Shown: one piece after another, positions 23,129 to 36,845 of the stretch
Numbering within the stretch: the stretch's first letter is position 1
How the letters are laid out: each line of letters begins with the position of its first letter
Assembly: GCA_965153355.1 (NCBI GenBank)
Contig: OZ231126.1
Coordinates: 66,402,001-66,466,000 of the forward strand
Direction: 5' to 3'
DNA: 64,000 nucleotides
Origin: Flaccisagitta enflata
Lineage: Eukaryota; Chaetognatha; Sagittoidea; Aphragmophora
Made by a program: the position numbers and the translations under genes
Notes under the pieces: model-generated
Seen by the model: the letters and a program-made list of their open reading frames with translations, nothing else
Told to the model about the DNA's origin: nothing
The model's database searches: none

Positions 23129-24635
23129 GCCATTCCCTCTATGAATTCTCTTGACGAGCAGATCGAGAAGTGATAATTTTCCGGCGGAAGGATGCGGATC
23201 TGAATCGTGGCTCCCCGAGTAACCCGTCGACGAAAGCCGGATGCCGACGTTTGAGCGGTGTGTCAACGCGCCGACGGGCCTCTCTAACGCGCCGATGGGC
23301 CTCTCCGACGCGCCGACGGGCCGCTCCGACTTATCTCTCGTGTCGAAGTCTTGGTTGAAGACAGATTTCCCGCGATGGCGGCCCGTCGACGCATCCGAAT
23401 TTGGCGAAACTGTTGAGATCACATCCTCTTTCGACTTTCCAATTCGCGACTCCTCCTCCTCTTCCTCTTCCTCTTCCTCTTCCTCTTTCGCGTCATCGTG
23501 ACCGCGACGAAAACGACGACGTCGCCGACGCTGATGATGCTGATCACGAAGTTGACGAGGAGGCTGTGAATGATGACGACGATGCTGTTGAGGATCATCA
23601 TCACGGATGCGTTTCGCGGAATGGGTCGTCGAATGTTTAAGTTGCCGCAATTTGGGCTTCCTGCGTGAAGTTTTTACGGAAGACTCTGCCATTGGATCGT
23701 CGCCTTGCATCTGCTCGTCAGGAAGTTGAGCTGACGGTGACGAGGGGGACGAGGAGGAGGAGGAGGAAGAGGAAGAGGAAGAGGAAGAGGAGGGGGATGA
23801 AGGAGATGGAGAGGAAACATCTGCGACCGTGGGATTGAAAGCTGTTGAAATGGAAACAGGTATCAGTACGCGCTTCGAAGATGACGACGACGGCGATGAC
23901 GACGGCGACGACGGCGGCGACGACGATGACGTCGACAATGTTGAGGAAGCTGCTGAGATTAGTGGTTGATGCTGCTCCAAGGCCTTGGAAACGAGTGAGA
24001 GGCTTCGTTCCGTCGACGGGCTGATGCGCTTGAAAATGTCGTAAAACTCGCCGTAAAGTCGACCCAAACTCTGAATCGTCTTCTCATCTGGCAGAGAGAA
24101 GGATGGGAAGGGGTTGATTGATTGATTCAACAAAAAAATTTCGAGTCCTTAACTTTTATTTTCACATTCATTCCATCATTTATTCATTAAGTTATTCATT
24201 CATTCATTCATTCATTCATTCATTCATTCATTCATTCATTCATTCATTCATTCCTTCATTCATTCCATCATTTATTCATTCAGTTATTCATTCATTCATT
24301 CATTCATTCATTCATTCATTCATTCATTCATTCATTCATTCATTCATTCATTCATTCATTCATTCATTCATTCAGTCACATATTCATTTATTCAGTCATA
24401 CATTCAGTCGTATATTCATTCATTTATTCATTCTTTCTTTTATTCATTCTTTAATTCTTTCATTCATTCATTCATTCATTCATTCATGCAGTCATTCATT
24501 CATTCATTCATTTATTTATTCCATAAATCGGTAAAAAAGCTTACCTTGAATGAGGGGCAGCGCAAGCGATAGTGAGACACGAATGGAAATCATGAGCCTA
24601 AATCCAACGCAAAGAAACAGCGTAAACAACTTCAT
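22235..24635 (-). CDS. Secreted low-complexity protein, two exons, possible dibasic-processed precursor
   Basis: Coding parts are 24635-24545 and 24087-22235, 647 residues. Exon 1 has a good start context (A at -3) and encodes MKLFTLFLCVGFRLMISIRV..., a signal-peptide-like leader. It ends CAAG before donor GTAAGC; the acceptor TTCTCTCTGCCAG restores the frame (phase 1, Asp31). Residues 31-75 look like a helix (DEKTIQSLGRLYGEFYDIF then KR 50-51). A Ser-rich region follows (about 76-150), then a His/Arg-rich basic stretch (200-225), poly-Glu (232-243), three RPxGA heptads (284-307), 31 Asn codons, all AAC (351-381), an Asp-rich region, IPTEYLEQLMRMQQ (437-450), poly-Ala, and FARLGALLPADADIHDLL (from 519). 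Dibasic pairs at 50, 102, 172, 189, 343 and 501 suggest convertase processing. Only two cysteines (627, 636) follow the leader. The family is not recognised; a neuropeptide or granin-like precursor is inference. The tail after about residue 563 could be intron read-through. Confidence 0.7.
24088..24544 (-). other. Intron of the secreted-protein gene, filled by (ATTC)n
   Basis: A 457-bp phase-1 intron with donor CAAG|GTAAGC and acceptor CCTTCTCTCTGCCAG|AT. About 350 bp of it (24169-24520) is an imperfect CATT/ATTC tetranucleotide tract. Confidence 0.75.
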
Positions 24636-25600
24636 TGTCTTTGATTATTGTTCTTTTTTGTTTCCTTTTGTTTCCTTTTTCTTACTTTTAAGAATACTAT
24701 TCCGTTTCAAGGCTGACGTTCAATAAACTTTACTTTTCTTTCTTTGTTTTTTTTTTTCTTTCTTTTTTCTTAGTCTCTTTTTTTTTCTTGCCTAGTCAAT
24801 ATCAAAGCGTTTGGCTTTTTTATGCGTATTCTGTGTTCTGCTTCCGCTAAAAATTGATATCCTGATATGCGTTTTTTTAGTGTCTATTTTTTTTTTTTTT
24901 TTTTTTTTTGTTTTACGTTGATAATTTTCGTTTCTATGTTTCTAGAGAAAGTCCATATCTTTTTTCGCGTTGATAATTATTGGTGTCTTCTTCCCAATTG
25001 CAGATGTTTTTCGGAGTTGTGAACCTCATCCATTTGATGCTTCCTCACATAGACTCGGGTTCCGTCGATGATAACATTATCCTCATCTAAATCTTACCGC
25101 TTTACCGACCGATCGCCTCTTCCTCGTCCTCTTCCTGTTCCTTCTTTGTCTGCCTTTTCTCGCCTTTCTTTCTTCCTTTCTTCCTTTCGTAAATCATCTC
25201 CTTCGTCGTCAACTTGTCTCAATTCTAAAATCGTATCTAAAATTAGTCTAGAGGAGGAAAAAAAAATTGATCTTATCATCTGCAATATACGTATATGGTG
25301 CGTAATGTTAATTGTTCGCACAGTCGCTTATCGATTGATGACAAGGCATTGATGCCATTACTCAGTCCAAATGTTGATGACAAGCGCCGATATGTAATGA
25401 CTCGATGTTCCCGCCCCTTGACGTTTACTCTGTTGTGTGAGAAAAAAAAAGCCGGATATTGACATACTTACTCGACTTACTCTACTTTATTGAGTAAAAT
25501 GGGTAAATGGCCTACTATTGATGTGTAATTTGTCCATTAGTACAGATGGATATATACGTCATGAAGCTGTCAAATTGTGCGCGGATATCGTTTTAAGTGA
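24636..25600. other. Upstream region of the secreted-protein gene
   Basis: T-rich sequence on the plus strand with runs near 24750 and 24890-24909. A TATA-like CATAAAAAAGCC lies on the minus strand near 24811-24822, about 180 bases before the start codon; this is weak. No other gene is seen to 25600. Confidence 0.35.
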
Positions 25601-25603
25601 AAG

Positions 25604-26035
<432 letters not shown>

Positions 26036-26064
26036 GTGAAAAAGGACTGAATGTCAGACAGATA

Positions 26065-26649
26065 CTATCTAGGAAAAAAGTTTAGCAGCACTTATGGTTG
26101 ACAATATGTTTTCCCCCCTTATGTGCACAAAACTCTTGTATCTGATTTCTTTTGTTACTTTTGTATTTATACTAACTAGAACAAAAGAGAAAAACAATCT
26201 TCAATCCAATTTAGGGACTGCAAGTTTGGTTTGTTTATCACAACCAAGAGGTGGTTGCGGTGAAAACAGTAGATTTCTTGGTCATTTTGACTGCAATATT
26301 GAGCTACTTCTCTTTTCAAATCTGACTTAAAATCCATGAGATTATTAAACTAGAGCTCATGAGCTAACCAGCGGTGAAATCCGCATGTCTTTATCATCTT
26401 TTAGTAAAATTTGAGAGAATTTCAAAGATGAAAGGGTAGGAGTCCCATTATTTTTGCCTTTTTTCAAACTACTTGATCAACTTCAAACTAATGGCATTTC
26501 TAAACGATTTGATGCACAGAGACGAGATTGCACTCAGATTGTAGATTTTTCGAAAAAGATTAAAATATTCATGAATTTTTTGCACTTATCTAAATAAGAT
26601 GTTGAGATATCTCTCTTTAAAGGTGCTGCTAAACATATTTCCTAGATAG
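26065..26649. mobile_element. TA-flanked MITE, 585 bp
   Basis: The left end CTATCTAGGAAAAAAGTTTA is mirrored at the right (TAAACATATTTCCTAGATAG), and the match continues through GCAGCAC. TA flanks both sides (26063-26064, 26650-26651). It sits at the decayed end of a GACA tract. No transposase is present. The ends resemble those at 52368 and 60686. Confidence 0.78.
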
Positions 26650-26934
26650 TATAATTATATAAAGACAGAATGCGTCGTCAGTTTCCTTAAACCGGATCAA
26701 AACTCTCTCAGGTGAAAAATGAAGAGTGCAACGGGAGACAATGAACGAAACAGGAAACAGACGGACGGACAAACAGATGTGCGGAGCGACACTAAGGCGG
26801 ACGCGAACAATAGACAAAAAGACAGAGAGAGGAGACAAAACGGTGACAGGTCGAAGGAGACCAAAAAAAGACGGCGCGACATCGAGGTTACAGGTAACAC
26901 AAAGACAGACAATGGATCGCTCAATTTGTACGAC

Positions 26935-27226
<292 letters not shown>

Positions 27227-28257
27227 AGGGAGAAAAAAAACACCGTCAAAAACGAGACAGAAAACGATGATAACTACCGAGATCATAACCACGACAACAA
27301 CAACAACCAACAAGCAGCAACCTCATGTGACAACTTTGGTGTCAACGAACCCACGTAAAATAATGATTCCGTGAGAGCGTGATTAGGCGCCAAACATCAT
27401 CGATGGGATTATCGTGGATATAGTTCAATGGGATTAAGAAGAAAACCCTCGCACGTCATTCAGACTGACACAATGAGGCCTCAAACCTTCGAGAGAAGCA
27501 CGACGTAAACATACACGTGAAGCACAATGAGGCTAATCGCCGATTCATCCGCGACTTCCGCGGTTTTAAAAAGGCAGTCGAGGCAGAGGCAAAGGCAGAG
27601 GCAAAGTGGAGTCACGAAGGGTCTGAGACTGAGTCATTAGAGGTAAGAGAGAGCTGTAGGAAAGGTCGAATAGCTGTAGACTAGTGGCGACGTGGTGGGC
27701 TTTTTCTTTATAAACGAGTCGTCAAGACGGTGGGCGACATGCGGATGTCTTCTTTTTTAAACTATGGAAAAGATGGAATCAATTAGGTTTAAGTTAGCGT
27801 TGAACATCATGATACCCTATTACCATAATGAGTAAGTGAGCGATTGATAGAGAGGAAGGAGGAGGGAAAGTAAGAAAGAAAGAGGAATGAATCGATAAAT
27901 CAATCAACAAATCAATCAATCAATCAATAAATCAGTAAATCAAATATAAAAAAAAAACTAGAAGCGCAAACAATATGGGTACAGCAGCAGTAATCTATCA
28001 ACATATGAACTGCTGGAGCTGCCGAAATGTTGATTGACGCGGAAAAGGGAAAGGAAGTACGATAAATCTTATCACTGAAGTTGACGAATAATTGAGGGCA
28101 GGGTGATCAATGATCATTGGACGGGATTGATTTGAGGTCCATCATTTCCCATGATTAGAGGATCGGCTGCTTTTAAAGGGATATACTTGGCTCCCTCGTT
28201 TTCCTCTGTCAAGTTACCATCGCTTTCTCTCAAGCGAATTCCCGGTTTCTTCTTTAA
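27227..28257. other. Unique sequence with small repeats
   Basis: AGGCAGAGGCAAAGGC is repeated near 27575-27605 and an AATC tetranucleotide patch lies at 27893-27945. No gene is supported. Confidence 0.5.
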
Positions 28258-28553
28258 GGGCGTGTTTCTAGTGAGCGCCAAAAACGCGTTTGTTCCGATG
28301 AGACGCGATAACAGCGTGAACACATATTCAAGAATTCCAACCGTCCCACGAGGGAGTGAGCGAAGTGAGTGAGCGAGCCCGTGAACGGAGCGAGCGAACG
28401 GAGCGAGCGAACGAAGCAAGCGAATTGAAGCAAGCGAAGGGAGCGTAGCAAAGCGGAGCGCTGCAGAGCAAGTGAGCGGTGCGAGCGAACGAACGTAGCG
28501 AGCGGCCGAGTGGCCCTTTCAAAACGAGATCGTCTTTGACTAGAAACGCCCCC
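28258..28553. mobile_element. Harbinger-like MITE with GAGCGA core
   Basis: Starts GGGCGTGTTTCTAGT and ends ACTAGAAACGCCCCC, flanked by TAA on both sides (28255-28257, 28554-28556). The middle is a degenerate GAGCGA/GAGCGAACG repeat. A second copy is at 63220-63487. G-rich ends with a 3-bp TAA duplication fit PIF/Harbinger, but there is no transposase to confirm. Confidence 0.72.
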
Positions 28554-29440
28554 TAAATGATAGTTTCATTAAAGGTTATTTCCGTTCGTCCGTCAATTGG
28601 TCGGCTGGTCACTCGGTAAGGCATTCTTCAATTGATTTGCAATTGACCTGCTATCTAGGGAAATACAAATCTTTCCACATGAAAAAAAAACATCCATTTT
28701 CGAAGGGTACCATTTCCAAAAGGATTGAGCCACGAAAATGGGTCCCATCTTAAAAAGTTGTCCCAATTTATTAAGACATGACCAATCTGCGGTCTGCAAC
28801 AGGCCCCAGATTTGATTTGGATCAATTCACTTTTCCATATTCGGGTGGAAAGATTCTTATTTCATGGCCTCATTCTCGTCAATGAATGCGAATGTTGTAT
28901 TGAGGAGATAAAGTTTAGCCAACACCCATTCCATTCCATTTTGGCATACAAAAACGCCAACAATCACCTGATCCATCCCCTGATCCAGTTTGATAGAACC
29001 GGGTCAAATATGTCTTTACCTCTAAATTAAGCCGCTTAAAATAGAGAAACCTTGCATCCAATTAACTTTCTTCCGACAGCCGACAAAGTGGAGTGGAGGA
29101 GGGAAGAGGAAGGAAAAGAGGATAAGGAAGAGGAAGAGATTGAGAAAGAGGAAGAGAATGAGGAAGAGAATGAGGAGAAGGAAGAGGAAGAGATTGAGGA
29201 AGAGGAAGAGAATGAGGAAGAGGAAGAGGATAAAGAGAATAAGAGAAGATGGAGGAAGATGGAGAGGAGGAGGAGAATCGAAGGTGGAGGATGAGGAAGA
29301 TGAAGAGGTGGCGAAGGAGTGTTAAGTCACATCAATTACTGAAATGCGACCTCGTTCAAGTCAAAGATCCCATCTGGGACTTTTTGAGCCGACGCCCTTT
29401 CATTATTTCCTTGGTTTTATATCCTATACCTTCCTTTTTC
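28554..29440. other. Unique sequence with purine tract
   Basis: A GAGGAA-rich tract runs from 29094 to 29310. Its Glu-rich open frames are not taken as coding. Nothing else is recognised. Confidence 0.5.
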
Positions 29441-32400
29441 GGAAGAGGGGATCCTCATGTACCCCCTCCCAAATGTACCCCAAAATGAGATTCTGGCCCT
29501 AAAACCGGGGATTTTCTGCAATGTACCCTAGATGTACCCCATTACAATGTACTGGGGATTGTTTGCAATGTACCCCCCTTTGCCGAGATGTACCCTCATT
29601 ATAAGTGGGGATTGATTTGAAATGTACCCTCCTTTGCCTAGATGTACCCCCTTACTTTTAAAGTGGGTTTTGATCTCAAATGTACCCCTGATAATTGAGA
29701 TGTACCCCCTTCAATATCAGTGGGTTTACATCCCAAATGTACCCCTTACATTTGAAATGTACCCCCAGATTTTTTCCTTAGTTTTGGATTGCTCTCAGAT
29801 GTACCCTCTTCATTATAAGTGGGTTTCGATCTCAAATGTACCCCTGATAATTGAGATGTACCCCCTTCAATATCAGTGGGTTTAGATCCCAAATGTACCC
29901 CTTACATTTGAAATGTACCCCCAGATTTTTTCCTTAGTTTTGGATTGCTCTCAGATGTACCCTCTTCATTATAAGTGGGTTTCGATCTCAAATGTACCCC
30001 TGATAATTGAGATGTACCCCCTTCAATATGAGTGGGTTTAGATCCCAAATGTACCCCTTACATTTGAAATGTACCCCCAGATTTTTTCCTTAGTTTTGGA
30101 TTGCTCTCAGATGTACCCTCTTCACTATAAGTGGGTTTCGATCTCAAATGTACCCCTGATATTTGAGATGTACCCCCTTCAATATCAGTGGGTTTAGATC
30201 CCAAATGTACCCCTTACATTTGAAATGTACCCCCAGATTTTTTCCTTAGTTTTGGATTGCTCTCAGATGTACCCTCTTCATTATAAGTGGGTTTCGATCT
30301 CAAATGTACCCCTGATAAATGAGATGTACCCCCTTCAATATCAGTGGGTTTAGATCCCAAATGTACCCCTTACATTTGAAATGTACCCCCAGATTTTTTC
30401 CTTAGTTTTGGATTGCTCTCAGATGTACCCTCTTCATTATAAGTGGGTTTCGATCTCAAATGTACCCCTTGCATTTGAGATGTACCCCCTTCAATATCAG
30501 TGGGTTTAGATCCCAAATGTACCCCTTACATTTGAAATGTACCCCCAGATTTTTTCCTTAGTTTTGGATTGCTCTCAGATGTACCCTCTTCATTATAAGT
30601 GGGTTTCAATCTCAAATGTACCCCTGATAATTGAGATGTACCCCCTTCAATATCAGTGGGTTTAGATCCCAAATGTACCCCTTACATTTGAAATGTACCC
30701 CCAGATTTTTTCCTTAGTTTTGGATTGCTCTCAGATGTACCCTCTTCATTATAAGTGGGTTTCAATCTCAAATGTACCCCTGATATTTGAGATGTACCCC
30801 CTTCAATATCAGTGGGTTTAGACTCAAATGTACCCCTTACATTTGAAATGTACCCAGATTTTTTCCTTAGTTTTGGATTGCTCTCAGATGTACCCTCTTC
30901 ATTAAAAGTGGTTTCGATCTCAAATGTCTTGATAATTGAGATGTACCCCCTTCAATATCAGTGGGTTTAGATCCCAAATGTACCCCACATTTGAAATGTA
31001 CAAGATTTTTCCTTAGTTTTGGATTGCTCTCAGATGTACCCTCTTCATTATAAGTGGGTTTCGATCTCAAATGTACCTGATAATTGAGATGTACCTTCAA
31101 TATCAGTGGGTTTAGATCCCAAATGTACCCCTTACATTTGAAATGTACCCCCAGATTTTTTCCTTAGTTTTGGATTGCTCTCAGATGTACCCTCTTCACT
31201 ATAAGTGGGTTTCGATCTCAAATGTACCCCTGATATTTGAGATGTACCCCCTTCAATATCAGTGGGTTTAGATCCCAAATGTACCCCTTACATTTGAAAT
31301 GTACCCCCAGATTTTTTCCTTAGTTTTGGATTGCTCTCAGATGTACCCTCTTCATTATAAGTGGGTTTCGATCTCAAATGTACCCCTGATAAATGAGATG
31401 TACCCCCTTCAATATCAGTGGGTTTAGATCCCAAATGTACCCCTTACATTTGAAATGTACCCCCAGATTTTTTCCTTAGTTTTGGATTGCTCTCAGATGT
31501 ACCCTCTTCATTATAAGTGGGTTTCAATCTCAAATGTACCCCTGATATTTGTGATGTACCCCCTTCAATATCAGTGGGTTTAGACTCAAATGTACCCCTT
31601 ACGTTTGAAATGTACCCCAAGATTTTTTCCTTAGTTATGGATTGCTCTCAGATGTACCCTCTTCATTTAAAGTGGGTTTCGGTCTCAAATGTACCCCTTA
31701 TATTTGAAATGTACCCCCAGATTTTTTCCTTAGTTTTGGATTGCTCTCAGATGTACCCTCTTCATTATAAGTCGGTTTCAATCTCAAATGTACCCCAGAT
31801 AATTGAGATGTACCCCCTTCAATATGAGTGGGTTTAGATCCCAAATGTACCCCTTACATTTGAAATGTACCCCCAGATTTTTTCCTTAGTTTTGGATTGG
31901 TCTCAGATGTACCCTCTTCATTATAAGTGGGTTTCGATCTCAAATGTACCCCTGATAATTGAGATGTACCCCCTTCAATATCAGTGGGTTTACATCCCAA
32001 ATGTACCCCTTACATTTGAAATGTACCCCCAGATTTATTCCTTAGTTTTGGATTGCTCTCAGATGTACCCTCTCCATTATAAGTGGGTTTCGATCTCAAA
32101 TGTACCCCTGATATTTGTGATGTACCCCCGTCAATATCAGTGGGTTTAGACTCAAATGTACCCCTTACATTTGAAATGTACCCCAAGATTTTTTCCTTAG
32201 TTTTGGATTGCTCTCAGATGTACCCTCTTCATTTAAAGTGGGGTTCGATCTCAAATGTACCCCTTATATTTGAAATGTACCCCCAGATTTTTTCCTTAGT
32301 TTTGGATTGCTCTCAGATGTACCCTCTTCATTATAAGTCGGTTTCAATCTTAAATTTACCCCAGATAATTGAGATGCACCCCCTTCAATATGAGTGGGTT

Positions 32401-34161
32401 TAGATCCCAAATGTACCCCTTACATTTGAAATGTACCCCCAGATTTTTTCCTTAGTTTTGGATTGCTCTCAGATGTACCCTCTTCATTATAAGTGGGTTT
32501 CGATCTCAAATGTACCCCTGATATTTGAGATGTACCCCCTTCAATATCAGTGGGTTTAGATCCCAAATGTACCCCTTACATTTGAAATGTACCCCAAGAT
32601 TTTTTCCTTAGTTTTGGATTGCTCTCAGATGTACCCTCTTCATTTAAAGTGGGTTTCGATCTCAAATGTACCCCTTATATTTGAAATGTACCCCCAGATT
32701 TTTTCCTTAGTTTTGGATTGCTCTCAGATGTACCCTCTTCATTATAAGTGGGTTTCGATCTCAAATGTACCCCTGATATTTGAGATGTACCCCCTTCAAT
32801 ATCAGTGGGTTTAGATCCCAAATGTACCCCTTACATTTGAAATGTACCCCAAGATTTTTTCCTTAGTTTTGGATTGCTCTCAGATGTACCCTCTTCATTT
32901 AAAGTGGGTCTCGATATCAAATGTACCCCTTATATTTGAAATGTACCCCCAGATTTTTTCCTTAGTTTTGGATTGCTCTCAGATGTACCCTCTTCATTAT
33001 AAGTGGGTTTCGATCTCAAATGTACCCTTGATATTTGAGATGTACTTATAATGAAGAGGGTACATCTGAGAGCAATCCAAAACTAAGGAAAAAATCTGGG
33101 GGTACATTTCAAATGTAAGTACATTTGGGATCTAAACCCACTGATATTAAAGGGGGTAATCTTATTATCAGGGGTACATTTGAGATCGAAACCCACTTAT
33201 AATGAAGAGGTACATCTGAGAGCAATCCAAAACTAAGAAAAAATCTGGGGGTACATAAATATAAACATTTGGGATCTAAACCCACTCATATTGAAGGGTA
33301 CATCTCAATTATCAGGGTACATTTGAGATCAGAACCCACTTATAATGAAGAGGGTACATCTGAGAGCAATCCAAAACTAAGGAAAAAATCTGGGGGTACA
33401 TTTCAAATGTAAGGGGTACATTTGGGATCTAAACCCACTCATATTGAAGGGGGTACATCTCAATTATCAGGGGTTCATTTGAGATCGAAACCCACTTATA
33501 ATGAAGAGGGTACATCTGAGAGCAATCCAAAACTAAGGAAAAAATCTGGGGGTACATTTCAAATGTAAGGTACATTTGGGATCTAAACCCACTATTGAAG
33601 GGTAAATCTCAATTATCAGGGGTACATTTGAGATCGAAACCTAACTTATAATGAAGAGGGTACATCTGAGAGCAATCCAAAACTAAGGAAAAAATCTGGG
33701 GTACATTTCAAATGTAAGGGGTACATTTGGGATCTAAACCCACTGATATTGAAGGAAATTATCTCAATATCAGGGGTGAGATGATCAAACACTTATAATG
33801 AAGAGGGTACATCTGAGAGCAATCCAATACTAAGGAAAAAATCTTTGGGTATTTGAAATGTAAGGGGTACATTTGGATGTAAACCCACTGATAAAGGGGG
33901 TACATCTCAATTATCAGGGTACATTTGAGATCAAAACCCACTTTAAAAGTAAGGGGGTACATCTAGGCAAAGGAGGGTACATTTCAAATCAATCCCCACT
34001 TAATGAGGGTACATCTTGGCAAAGGGGGGTACATTGCAAACAATCCCCAGTACATTGTAATGGGGTACATCTAGGGTACATTGCAGAAAATCCCCGGTTT
34101 TAGGACTAGAATCTCATTTTGGGGTACATTTGGGAGAGGGTACATGAGGATCCCCTCTTCC
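29441..34161. mobile_element. Large foldback element of 156-bp tandem units
   Basis: The ends are inverted: GGAAGAGGGGATCCTCATGT at the left and its complement at 34142-34161. About 200 bp inside each end matches the other end inverted (for example CCTAGATGTACCCC). From about 29640 the body is 156-bp units with several ATGTACCCC motifs and CCTTAGTTTTGGATTGCTCT; about 22 units run forward to 33045, then six or so run in reverse with small deletions. Some units lack 57 bp (99 bp long), giving a 255-bp pair. The structure recalls Drosophila FB/Galileo foldbacks; there is no transposase. Confidence 0.9.
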
Positions 34162-34174
34162 TTTTTTTTCATTC

Positions 34175-34760
34175 CCCTTTCGACTCTCCCTTTACATTAC
34201 CATCCATCTACTCCCTCACTCAATTCCTACATTACCATCCATCTACTCCATGGGTGTACGGGGAGGGACGTCAGGGACGTCGGCCGACGTCCCTGTTTGT
34301 CGGACTTACACCCCTGTCGGACTGAAGCCCATGTAGAAAAAAAAAGACAAAAAAGGAAGAAGAATGAAAGAAAATAAAAAACTGGAGGATAAAAAGCACT
34401 CTCAGGAGAAGAATGAGAAAGAATGTGTTTTTTTCTATCAAATTTGACTTCCATTTCTTACACGAGAATATGATTTAGGATTGAGAAAGACTTAATAAGT
34501 AACAAACCCTGTCGGGTTTGAAGCTCTGTCGGACTTGAAACTGGTTGCCGACGGCCCTTTGAAATTCCGTGCCATACACTTATGATCTACTCCCTCACTC
34601 AATTCCTACATTACCATCCTTCCTCACTCAATTCCTACATTACCATCCTTCCTCTCTCAATTCCTGCATTACCATCTTGCCTCTCTCAATTCCTACATTA
34701 CCATCCTTCCTCTCTCAATTCCTGCATTACCATCCTCCTTCTTCCTCTCTCAATTCCTTC
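34175..34760 (+). repeat. Minisatellite of about 31 bp, two blocks
   Basis: Units CTCAATTCCTACATTACCAT plus CCTTCCTCT occur at 34194-34250 and six times at 34588-34755. Between the blocks is unique sequence with GACGTCGGCCGACGTC, a perfect 16-bp palindrome, at 34275-34290. Confidence 0.82.
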
Positions 34761-35156
34761 TTTTTTACCATTTATTAACACCCTTCCTCTTCTATACCAT
34801 GTTTCTCACCCACTATATCCCTTTTGAAACGTAGGGGAGAAATACAGTTTTCCTTTTTTTGAGACAGTTTTGGGCAGTTGGGTAGTTTTGCAGCTGGAAT
34901 GATAATTTTTTTGATATTCACAGCTTATTCAGAGCTTATCTTTCTCTTTGAAATGGCGGAAACCAGAAGTCTGTATGATCATTATTTTTGGAGTTATGAA
35001 TTTTTTAATCTTTCTTTGATCTTTCGCATTTTTGCAAAGTTAATATATTTCATGGATCCTTATTTCCGGACCTCTGACTAGAAAGGAGTCAACTTGTTAC
35101 GCAACTTGATTCAAACTTTTATGACGCTAGCTTTTATATTTTACTCTGTTTGAGAG
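34761..35156. other. Unique sequence, nothing recognised
   Basis: No gene or repeat family is seen. Confidence 0.5.
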
Positions 35157-36317
<1,161 letters not shown>

Positions 36318-36445
36318 CTCTCACTGCCTCTCGATGATTGTTCTCCTCCTCCCTCCTCCCTCCTCCCCAACTCTCTCTGCCTCTCGATGATTGTTCTCCT
36401 CCTCCGCCCTCCCTCCTCCCCAACTCTCTCTGCCTCCTTCTTCCA
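36318..36445 (+). repeat. Tandem repeat of about 60 bp
   Basis: TGCCTCTCGATGATTGTTCT followed by CCTCC-rich sequence and CCCCAACTCTCT occurs twice, with a third partial unit. Confidence 0.85.
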
Positions 36446-36631
36446 CTCCTCATAAATTCTTTTGGTTCGCAGGTGTGAGAACGAAATGCGTAACTTGTGG
36501 CGTCTTCTGGCGGCGGGCGTTTAAGGTGTTGATTGGAACGAGAAAAACCAACAAGGGAGCAACCGGCATATTGCAACCTCTCTCTCTCTTTTGCGCGACC
36601 GCCACCGGTAAACAAAATCATGGGGTGTATT

Positions 36632-36745
36632 CACGTTATGTGGGTGATATGGCCGAATTCAAGGTAATTGAAATTGTCAAATTGGTGAAAATGAATGCCT
36701 CATCATTTACTTTGAAATTGTCGTTGGTTTGTCTGTTTCATCAGC
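36632..36745 (+). repeat. Dispersed 100-bp duplicate, copy 1
   Basis: GTGGGTGATATGGCCGAATT through ATTGTCGTTGGTTTGTCTGT matches 38151-38253 at high identity. The shared reading frame gives VGDMAEFKVIEIVKL here and VGDMTEFKVKEIVKL there, but with no splice or start evidence it may be a small repeat. Confidence 0.6.
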
Positions 36746-36845
36746 TTGTTCTCAAGTGTTCCAGCAGCAGTAGATCTTATCCAGACTATGAGGGTATCAA
36801 TGATAGAAAATTAATGGTTATTCACGTCAATCATGTTATTGTTGC

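Noticed and set aside
29622-32814. Open frames with a 52-residue repeat (MYPLQYQW...) in the 156-bp array
   Set aside because: 156 is a multiple of three, so the frame persists by periodicity. Stops break it at several places, unit indels ignore the frame, and it lies inside a foldback element.
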